NCBI RefSeq assembly: GCF_011189575.1
Contig: NZ_PUJW01000058.1
Span: forward strand, 1-5,952
From: Photorhabdus cinerea
Lineage (GTDB): Bacteria > Pseudomonadota > Gammaproteobacteria > Enterobacterales > Enterobacteriaceae
Direction: 5' to 3'
Length of the DNA stretch: 5,952 nt
The position numbers and the translations under genes are program-made. Positions 1-5,339 of this stretch are shown here, in pieces (within the stretch, counting starts at the first letter, position 1; each line of letters starts with the position of its first letter). The notes below the pieces were generated by a model, which saw nothing but the letters and a program-made list of their open reading frames with translations, was not told where the DNA came from and made no database searches.

Positions 1-294
1 CTGAGGGAGCACTAGGCATCCCGTATTGGGCACTATGATGCCGGAAATCTGTGAGGCTCCACATCTCACTGTTCATCTTTTGTGCACCCAGTCAATGTTA
101 GGTGGGATGCGTTCATGACATTTCCTTTTGCTTGGTTAGTAACTGCATTATTTCATAAGCGCAAAGAAAGCTAACGTCCCTTTACGCAGAAAAAATCAAA
201 AAGCTGCTATGCACCCAGACAAAATTTGCGCCAGTAATCGGCAAGGGGAATTTACTAAGGGTTATAATCGTTTTGTAAAATCAAAGCGGGACGT
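1..294. other. Non-coding or decayed DNA left of the phage-regulator remnant
   Basis: I see no gene I can support here. The only open stretches are short, for example a 19-codon ORF starting ATG at about 114 and encoding a hydrophobic then basic peptide. The motif GCACCCAG followed by N-CAA occurs twice, near 83 and near 211, in the same orientation. A TATAAT sits at 263-268, but no TTGACA-like box lies at a sensible distance upstream. The position beside a phage-regulator fragment suggests decayed prophage or satellite DNA; that is inference. Confidence 0.35.
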
Positions 295-545
295 ATGAAT
301 AGCGCCACATCTGAACAAAAAGAATCATATCCAATATGAACAGCAATAGTATGATTATTGCAGAGATTATTGTTGAACTGGTCGGTTCTCGACATGATGA
401 GGTGAAGCAGTCTATCGAGATGCTAGCAAAGCGCAATGTTATCCAGCTTCCCCTAATGGGGATTTTTCATAATATCAACTGGTTAGGGTTAAAGCAGAAA
501 ATGGAACAAATAGAGCAAGGCACTTCACTATATCTATTCACTTGA
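295..545 (+). pseudogene. Fragment resembling the N-terminal domain of a Rha-family phage regulatory protein
   Basis: The reading frame from 336 encodes 69 residues. Its stretch ELVGSRHDEVKQSIEMLAKR and the following VIQLPLMG resemble the N-terminal DNA-binding part of Rha-like phage regulators/antirepressors, which usually carry 'ELxGxRHDxVxRSIExLAxRGVI' followed by a longer C-terminal part. That C-terminal part is absent: the frame stops at 545 with no recognisable continuation. A better start may be the ATG at 295, whose 14-codon frame ends at the ATGA overlapping the 336 start, so the gene probably also carries a frameshift near 336. No clear ribosome-binding site precedes 336. Recognition is by motif memory, not a search. 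It could instead be a small intact regulator, but the length and abrupt end favour a remnant. Confidence 0.45.
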
Positions 546-550
546 ATTTC

Positions 551-841
551 ATGATGTTAGTGGGCTATATGGGAGTTGAGCATACCAGATCTATACAGAC
601 TATTAGCCACTCAACAGAAGTTATCAACTCTTTTTTTGATGAACCATCGCAGAGGATGTTTTCTATTAGACGCTTAAGCTGTAGAGGTGATATTAAGCGT
701 CAACTGTTTATCGTTACTGTTGAAAATGCAGACACCTCGAGTAAGTTCCGAGTGATCCCATATGCTGAACTTACAGTTTGTAAAGACAAGGTAAGATACC
801 TTGTAAATCCGGCATATCAATATCCTGAACTGGAGGATTGA
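551..841 (+). CDS. Hypothetical protein, 97 aa (99 aa from TTG at 542)
   Basis: I do not recognise this protein. From the ATG at 551 it is 97 codons; a TTG at 542 would extend it by three and overlap the preceding stop codon. The N-terminal part is mixed polar. The middle (about residues 40-80) alternates charged and hydrophobic residues as a small alpha/beta domain might (LFIVTVENAD, FRVIPYAELTV, DKVRYLV). There is no signal peptide, membrane segment or cysteine cluster. No good Shine-Dalgarno sequence lies upstream of either start, so expression is doubtful. It follows the phage-regulator remnant directly on the same strand and may belong to the same decayed element, or be the distal part of a larger broken gene. 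Confidence 0.35.
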   Translation: MMLVGYMGVEHTRSIQTISHSTEVINSFFDEPSQRMFSIRRLSCRGDIKRQLFIVTVENADTSSKFRVIPYAELTVCKDKVRYLVNPAYQYPELED

Positions 842-999
842 TTGTCTTCAATAAATACCAATATTGAAAAAGCCTGCGAGATAAGAGGCGCTAATTTTTG
901 TCGATGATAGAGTTCGGTGTGATTGTTCTATCATCATTGAACGTTTTACAGGCAACACTCTCACTTACTGCATAGATATTAGGATAGAAGGCTTGAGTG
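842..999. other. Intergenic spacer before the CRISPR leader
   Basis: This stretch holds no supportable ORF. It contains one clear inverted repeat (903-935, listed separately). A short GCCT/AGGC pairing followed by five T residues lies near 872-899, but it is too weak to call a terminator. Confidence 0.4.
903..935. repeat. Perfect 9-bp inverted repeat with 15-nt spacer
   Basis: GATGATAGA at 903-911 is the exact reverse complement of TCTATCATC at 927-935, separated by 15 nt, and a further G-T pair is possible inside the stem. It lies between the unknown ORF and the CRISPR leader. No T-tract follows, so it is not a typical intrinsic terminator. It could be a regulator site or a decayed mobile-element structure; the sequence alone does not decide. 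Confidence 0.5.
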
Positions 1000-1053
1000 T
1001 GTGATGGTCTTTGGGATACAACCTTATTTTTACCCTTTTTTTGAAGTGATTTA

Positions 1054-1066
1054 TAACCAATTGATT
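1054..1066 (-). promoter_or_regulatory. Distal IHF-consensus site in the CRISPR leader
   Basis: TAACCAATTGATT fits the reverse complement of the IHF consensus WATCAANNNNTTR at every specified position. It lies about 95 bp upstream of the first repeat. In studied I-F systems IHF bends the leader so that Cas1 and Cas2-3 can contact upstream leader DNA during spacer integration; a distal site here fits that role. Confidence 0.55.
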
Positions 1067-1132
1067 TTTTTGAAAAATTAATTATCTCTTATAAAAAGGG
1101 TTTTTCACTTTTTAACAGTTGTGCTATTTAAA

Positions 1133-1145
1133 AATCAACAGGTTA
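1133..1145 (+). promoter_or_regulatory. Proximal IHF-consensus site in the CRISPR leader
   Basis: AATCAACAGGTTA fits WATCAANNNNTTR at every specified position. Its last base lies 16 bp before the first repeat, close to the integration site. A leader-proximal IHF site is established as part of spacer acquisition in type I-E and I-F systems. Together with the inverted distal site it suggests a leader that could still fold for adaptation. Confidence 0.65.
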
Positions 1146-1161
1146 AAGTTAATATGTAACA

Positions 1162-2136
1162 GTGCACTGCCGTACAGGCAGCTTAGAAATTTATCTGATT
1201 CTGCCAGTTTACCCATGTAGCGTGCACTGCCGTACAGGCAGCTTAGAAATTTACGGCTGGCCACTTGTGCCCGAAAATAACGTGCACTGCCGTACAGGCA
1301 GCTTAGAAATATATATCAGTAGGTTAAGGCTGTGTTGTTGTGTGCACTGCCGTACAGGCAGCTTAGAAACTTAGTTGACACCGTTCGTTCACTGCCGTAC
1401 AGGCAGCTTAGAAAATTCTTTGTCCATTCTATTTCCTTTATTCAGAGTGCACTGCCGTACAGGCAGCTTAGAAACTTGAATTGTGAGCCTTGCGAAATAT
1501 GGCCGAGTGCACTGCCGTACAGGCAGCTTAGAAACGTATTATAGCGATACTAATGCGGCCCGGTTCGTGCACTGCCGTACAGGCAGCTTAGAAATTAGAT
1601 TGTGAAACACTTTGATGTAAGATTATCGTGCACTGCCGTACAGGCAGCTTAGAAACCTAAAAATCACCCTATTTTCATTCCTAATTAGTGCACTGCCGTA
1701 CAGGCAGCTTAGAAAATTCGATTGCGAATATATGAAATTAAAACAGGGTGCACTGCCGTACAGGCAGCTTAGAAATTATCCCGGATATGAACGACGGGCG
1801 GTAAATATGTGCACTGCCGTACAGGCAGCTTAGAAAAATTGAGTTTTCATACCCGGTTTGTTGATGAAGTGCACTGCCGTACAGGCAGCTTAGAAAGAAA
1901 TCTCATGATGAGGCCGTGTGCCGTAGTGGTGCACTGCCGTACAGGCAGCTTAGAAAAGTAATTCATTGAGCTGATGGGATGACAGATCGTGCACTGCCGT
2001 ACAGGCAGCTTAGAAAGCCAGACTTGCGACGTCAGCCATTTAAAATCCGTGCACTGCCGTACAGGCAGCTTAGAAAAAAATGATTCATTAGAACAACTGA
2101 CGGTAGTTGTGCACTGCCGTACAGGCAGCTTAGAAA
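1162..2136 (+). CRISPR. Type I-F CRISPR array, 17 repeats and 16 spacers
   Basis: The 28-nt repeat reads GTGCACTGCCGTACAGGCAG then CTTAGAAA. The arms CTGCC and GGCAG form the hairpin that Cas6f (Csy4) recognises in this family, with cleavage known to fall after the hairpin's last G, leaving CTTAGAAA as the crRNA 5' handle. Repeats start at 1162, 1222, 1282, 1342, 1387, 1447, 1507, 1567, 1628, 1688, 1748, 1809, 1869, 1929, 1989, 2049 and 2109. Sixteen are identical by eye; the repeat at 1387 has T instead of G at position 3. Thirteen spacers are 32 nt, two are 33 nt (1595-1627 and 1776-1808) and one is 17 nt (1370-1386). No spacer duplication is evident. Transcription is expected left to right, from the leader towards cas1. 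The final repeat is not degenerate, which is unusual for a leader-distal end. Confidence 0.98.
1370..1386 (+). other. Abnormally short 17-nt spacer (spacer 4)
   Basis: The gap between the repeats at 1342 and 1387 is CTTAGTTGACACCGTTC, 17 nt against 32-33 nt everywhere else. It is followed directly by the only variant repeat, and GTTC is repeated in tandem across the border (GTTCGTTCACTG). This suggests a deletion or recombination in the array rather than a normal acquisition. A crRNA from it would be about 15 nt shorter and would specify a smaller Csy complex. Confidence 0.9.
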
Positions 2137-2259
2137 GTTGGGGTGTCACCGTTTGGCACTATGCCGATGTGTAAAGCATAATCATTCCTGTTCAGGAAAG
2201 GTACCACGCTGCGAATTAGTAAGGAATTGTAAAGTTTTTTTAATTTGCATTCGCGATAT
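2137..2259. other. Leader-distal flank of the array
   Basis: No gene is seen. The 32 nt after the last repeat (2137-2168) have exactly spacer length and are followed by GTG at 2169, the first three bases of a repeat, after which similarity ends. This could be a truncated seventeenth spacer and eighteenth repeat, although a three-base match is weak evidence. A short palindrome follows at 2185-2198. Confidence 0.4.
2185..2198. repeat. Short palindrome TTCCTG-TT-CAGGAA upstream of cas1
   Basis: TTCCTG and CAGGAA are perfect reverse complements separated by two bases. The dyad lies about 60 bp upstream of the candidate cas1 -35 box and about 130 bp before the cas1 start. A dyad of this size could be an operator for a dimeric regulator, but it matches no regulator consensus I can name. 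A chance occurrence is possible. Confidence 0.35.
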
Positions 2260-2287
2260 TTTACCTTGTGTAAAATTTATGCATAAT
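2260..2287 (+). promoter_or_regulatory. Candidate cas operon promoter
   Basis: TTTACC (2260-2265) and CATAAT (2282-2287) resemble sigma-70 -35 and -10 boxes with a 16-nt spacer, matching four and five of six consensus positions. They lie in AT-rich DNA about 40 bp upstream of the cas1 ATG. An alternative -10, TAAAAT at 2271-2276, overlaps. No experimental support; I-F cas operons are often silenced by H-NS-like proteins at such AT-rich promoters, which is family knowledge, not seen here. Confidence 0.4.
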
Positions 2288-2329
2288 GTTTTCCATAAGT
2301 GAAATTAACTATTCGGGTAATTCTTAATT

Positions 2330-3310
2330 ATGGATAACAGCTTTTCTCCAAGTGACCTCAAAACGATTTTGCATTCCAAACGCTCTAATATTTATTACCT
2401 GCAATATTGCAGGATATTAGTTAATGGTGGCCGTGTTGAATATGTCACTGATGAGGGAAAACAATCACTGTATTGGAATATTCCAATTGCAAATACCACG
2501 GTGATTATGTTGGGAACGGGGACTTCTATTACTCAGGCGGCAATGCGTGAATTTGCTAAAGCAGGTGTTTTGGTCGGTTTTTGTGGTGGTAGCGGTACAC
2601 CGCTGTTTGCAGCCAATGAGGTTGAAGTTGATGTATCTTGGCTGACACCACAAAGCGAATATCGCCCTACTGAATATTTACAAGATTGGGTGAGCTTCTG
2701 GTTTGATGATGAAAAACGATTAGCCGCAGCGATTGCTTTTCAGAAAATTCGTATTACACAAATCCGTGAGCATTGGTTAAGTAGTCGAATGCTTCGAGAC
2801 AACTCTTTTATGATTAGTAGTGAGCGTTTATTGTCATTACTCACACGTTATGAGCAGAATCTTGAAGGTTGCAGCAATAATAAAGATTTAATGGCACAAG
2901 AAGCGGTGATGACTAAAGCGTTATACAAACTGGCAGCCAATGCGGTGAGTTATGGTGACTTTGTGCGGGCAAAACGCGGTGGTGGGGTCGATTTGGCAAA
3001 CCGTTTTCTTGATCACGGTAATTATCTGGCTTACGGGTTGGCAGCAGTTGCAACGTGGGTCATTGGTTTGCCACATGGTTTGGCTGTGTTACATGGAAAA
3101 ACCCGTCGTGGCGGTTTGGTTTTCGATGTTGCTGATCTGATTAAAGATGCGTTGGTATTGCCACAAGCATTTATTGCTGCAATGGTTGGAGAAGATGAAC
3201 AGGAATTTCGCCAACGCTGCATTAGTAGATTTCAAAAAGCTGATGCTTTAGACACCATGATTGAGGCACTACAAACAACTGCACAACAATTGAGTCAAGT
3301 AGCACGATGA
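2330..3310 (+). CDS. cas1: CRISPR-associated integrase Cas1 (subtype I-F), intact
   Basis: Cas1 is the metal-dependent integrase that, with Cas2 (in I-F the Cas2-3 fusion), inserts new spacers at the leader-repeat border. The 326 residues match the usual I-F length (about 324-327). The catalytic residues known for Pseudomonas aeruginosa Cas1 (E190, H254, D265, D268) are conserved one position later: E191 in AQEAVMTKALYK, H255 in LAVLHGKTRR, and D266 and D269 in VFDVADLIKD. The N-terminal beta domain and C-terminal helical domain both appear complete. The ATG at 2330 is chosen because it aligns with the family start; the ribosome-binding site is weak (CGGGT about 12 nt upstream). The stop overlaps the next gene by 4 nt (ATGA), so translation is probably coupled. 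Nothing in the sequence suggests inactivation. Confidence 0.97.
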   Translation: MDNSFSPSDLKTILHSKRSNIYYLQYCRILVNGGRVEYVTDEGKQSLYWNIPIANTTVIMLGTGTSITQAAMREFAKAGVLVGFCGGSGTPLFAANEVEVDVSWLTPQSEYRPTEYLQDWVSFWFDDEKRLAAAIAFQKIRITQIREHWLSSRMLRDNSFMISSERLLSLLTRYEQNLEGCSNNKDLMAQEAVMTKALYKLAANAVSYGDFVRAKRGGGVDLANRFLDHGNYLAYGLAAVATWVIGLPHGLAVLHGKTRRGGLVFDVADLIKDALVLPQAFIAAMVGEDEQEFRQRCISRFQKADALDTMIEALQTTAQQLSQVAR

Positions 3311-3597
3311 ATATTCTCTTAGTTTCCCAGTGTAATAAACGAGCTCTAACAGAAACCCGCCGAATTTTGGATCAATTTGCTGAACGAAAAGGTGATCGAA
3401 CCTGGCAAACGGCTATCACACTGGAAGGTTTAAATACTTTACGTAAGCTATTACGTAAAACCGCGCGACGTAATACCGCAGTTGCCTGCCATTGGATAAA
3501 AAGTGGCAGCCAAACTGAATTGTTATGGATAGTTGGGAACTTGCGACGCTTTAACTCGCGGGGAATTGTACCCACTAATACGACACAGCGTGAATGA
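3307..3597 (+). pseudogene. cas2-3 (5' fragment): Remnant of cas2-3: Cas2 domain only, nuclease/helicase deleted
   Basis: In type I-F, Cas2-3 is a fusion of about 1,050-1,100 residues: an N-terminal Cas2 domain that binds Cas1, then an HD nuclease and superfamily 2 helicase that degrade the target. Here only 96 codons remain. They match the Cas2 part throughout, from the N-terminal MNILLVSQCNKRALTETRRI, through NTAVACHWI and ELLWIVGNLRRFN, to VPTNTTQR, where the frame ends at once. No HD motif or helicase motif (Walker A, DEAD) occurs anywhere in the window. The break lies close to the natural Cas2-HD boundary, so the product could fold as a free-standing Cas2 and might still pair with Cas1; that is inference. 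The start overlaps cas1 (ATGA) as in intact operons. The stop overlaps the GTG of the csy1 remnant (GTGAATGA). Confidence 0.9.
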
Positions 3598-4357
3598 CGA
3601 GTATCATTTATTAAGTCCACTATTTTCGTCATCTCTGGCTCATGCTATGCATCAGCGTATCGTTGAAGCCCGCTTTGGTGAATTATCTAAAGAAATTAAT
3701 AAGGCAAAGAAAGAAGAATGTTGGCATCCTGAAACTAGAGTAATTTATCCTAATACAGCTGTACGGAATATTGGTGGTACTAAGCCACAAAATATTTCTT
3801 ACCTTAATAGCGTACGAGGTGGACGAGTTTGGCTTTTATCTTGTGCTTCACCCAATTGGCTAAGTATTACCAAACCTCCTATGGGGCATAGATCCATTTT
3901 TGAAAGGCGTAGTGAGTTTGTCTCATTAGTTCGTGAAACTATCGGAAAGATGCAGCAATATTTATTTGTTGTTCAGGATATCGAAAGTAGTAGAAAAATC
4001 AGAAAACTTCGTCAGGAATTTGTCGATCAAATTATTGATATTTTATTTAGCTATGTTGCTGGTATACAAAATCTGTTTGAAATTAAAGGCTGGAGTGCCA
4101 GTGATGATTGTGAGTTAAAACGAGCTCAACAGCTTTGGCTTGATCCTTATCGCTGTCAACTGGATAAAGAATTCCGATCTGAACGTGAAAGAGGTGACTG
4201 GAAAAAAGAAATAGCCGCAGATTTTAGTTACTGGTTGAACCAGAGTTTAAAGCATGAACGGTTAGAAATGGAATTATCTGAACGTCGTGAGTGGGCTTCT
4301 GTGTTTAAAAAACGCCTACGCGAATTTGAGGATGAATTGCCAGAGGTACCGTTATGA
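3590..4357 (+). pseudogene. csy1 (cas8f, 3' fragment): Cas8f/Csy1 C-terminal remnant, N-terminal ~185 residues deleted
   Basis: Csy1 is the large subunit of the I-F surveillance complex; it recognises the PAM and, through its C-terminal helical bundle, recruits Cas2-3. Family similarity starts at VNDEYHLLSPLF, which corresponds to about residue 183 of the 434-residue P. aeruginosa protein, and runs to the normal C-terminus. The PAM-wedge region GGTKPQNIS is retained (K247 and N250 in P. aeruginosa numbering), as are the motifs SPNW, GWSA, QLWLDP and WLN. The N-terminal domain, including the other PAM asparagine (N111), is missing. The frame is open upstream to an ATG at 3533, but that part is cas2 read in another frame. 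The GTG at 3590 gives 255 residues, overlaps the cas2 stop and could allow coupled translation. It overlaps csy2 by 4 nt. Without its N-terminal domain, normal PAM recognition is unlikely. Confidence 0.9.
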
Positions 4358-5316
4358 GCCATTTAATTGTTTTACGTCACATTCGAGTAGAGAATGCTAA
4401 TGCGATTACTGGTTTAACCTATGGTTTTCCGGCAATCACTCATTTTCTTGGTTTTACTCATGCACTTTCACGTAAGCTACAACAAAGCTACAATTTAAGA
4501 TTGAAAAATTGTGGTGTTATTTGCCATAACCACCAACTGCATGCTTATCAGTCTGATCCGATTAGGGATAAAGTCTTTGCTTTAACTCGCAATCCATTAA
4601 CTAAAGAGGCAAAGACAGCTTCTTTTAATGAAGAAGGCCGTATGCATATGACGGTTTCTTTATTAATAGAATGTTCTGGTGAAATTGCTGGCGATACAGA
4701 GGCTAACGAATTGGAACAATATTTACTGGAAATATGTCCAACTCAGAGATTAGCTGGCGGTACTATCACTGAAATTGCTAAAGTGGATGTTATTGCTTTT
4801 CCGCAAGAAGAACAGGAAACCCGTAAGTTAATGCGTCGTTTATTGCCGGGTTTTGCCTTGTTAGATCGCTCTGAATTGTTAGCTAAACACTACGAAGAAT
4901 TAAAACAGGATAATCCTCAGGTAGAAATGATTGATGCCTGGCTTGATTTTTCTACTATTAAAATGCGGGCTATTCCAGCTCAGGAAGATAAGCAACCTGA
5001 AATTGGTGATCCGGCATATTGGGAATATGTTCCAAAGCCAGATTCTGGATATTTAGTTCCTCTGATGACAGGTTATCAGGCAATATCGCCGCTATATCCC
5101 GCCGGGCAAGTGGAGAAAACTCGTGATCCCAATACTCCATTTTGTTTTGTAGAAGCAATTTATGGAGTAGGTGAATGGAAAAGCCCGCACCGTATTAACG
5201 ATATTCGCCAGTTACTTTGGTGTTATGACTATCAAGAGGGTGTTTACAGGTGTTGCAATCAACAGACTATTGCCCGTCAATCCAAACCAAATAAGAAAGT
5301 AAGAATAATCGACTGA
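4354..5316 (+). CDS. csy2 (cas5f): Cas5f/Csy2, I-F surveillance complex subunit, intact
   Basis: Csy2 binds the 5' handle of the crRNA and pairs with Csy1 to form the tail of the I-F complex. The 320 residues match the usual length (about 310-330). The N-terminal LIVLRHIRVENANAITGLTY followed by GFPAITHFLGFTHALSRKL is the characteristic RAMP-fold start of this family, and the downstream stretch GRMHMTVSLLIEC and the C-terminal FVEAIYGVGEWKSPHR are also typical. The start ATG overlaps the csy1 stop (ATGA) and is preceded by GAGGT at 4343-4347 with a 6-nt spacing, a good ribosome-binding site. No frameshift or internal stop is present. Its usual partner surface on Csy1 is probably incomplete because Csy1 lacks its N-terminal domain. 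Confidence 0.95.
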   Translation: MSHLIVLRHIRVENANAITGLTYGFPAITHFLGFTHALSRKLQQSYNLRLKNCGVICHNHQLHAYQSDPIRDKVFALTRNPLTKEAKTASFNEEGRMHMTVSLLIECSGEIAGDTEANELEQYLLEICPTQRLAGGTITEIAKVDVIAFPQEEQETRKLMRRLLPGFALLDRSELLAKHYEELKQDNPQVEMIDAWLDFSTIKMRAIPAQEDKQPEIGDPAYWEYVPKPDSGYLVPLMTGYQAISPLYPAGQVEKTRDPNTPFCFVEAIYGVGEWKSPHRINDIRQLLWCYDYQEGVYRCCNQQTIARQSKPNKKVRIID

Positions 5317-5339
5317 TTAATTTAAAGAAGGATATCTAC

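Larger units (their letters stand above)
1000..1161 (+). promoter_or_regulatory. CRISPR leader of the type I-F array
   Basis: The roughly 160 bp before the first repeat are strongly AT-rich and lie at the 5' end of the repeats in their standard I-F orientation (conserved hairpin followed by CTTAGAAA), which is where I-F leaders are found. New spacers would enter at the leader-repeat border near 1161/1162. Two IHF-consensus sites lie inside, with centres about 79 bp apart. A possible -10 box, TATAAA at 1090-1095, is present, but the TTGAAA at 1070-1075 is only 14 nt away, so the exact promoter is uncertain. The upstream boundary is arbitrary. Confidence 0.7.

Noticed and set aside
263..268. 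TATAAT as a promoter for the phage-regulator remnant
   Set aside because: No -35-like hexamer at 15-19 nt and no extended -10 TG; it could be chance in AT-rich DNA.
872..899. Intrinsic terminator after the unknown ORF
   Set aside because: Only a four-base GCCT/AGGC stem with a 10-nt loop, interrupted before a five-T run; too weak.
1162..1544. Open frames through the array encoding repeated peptide units (for example HCRTGSLE and ALPYRQLRN)
   Set aside because: They are translations of the CRISPR repeats. The near-60-nt period keeps frames open; they are not proteins.
1847..2174. Open frames on both strands in the second half of the array (SKLPVRQCT repeats)
   Set aside because: Same artefact of periodic repeats without start signals.
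3533..3589. ATG at 3533 as the real start of the csy1 remnant
   Set aside because: The first 19 codons are the cas2 domain read in another frame and do not resemble Csy1. Csy1 similarity starts at the GTG at 3590.
3372..3632. Minus-strand 86-codon frame across the cas2/csy1 junction
   Set aside because: It is antisense to recognised Cas2 and Csy1 sequence, with no family resemblance or ribosome-binding site.
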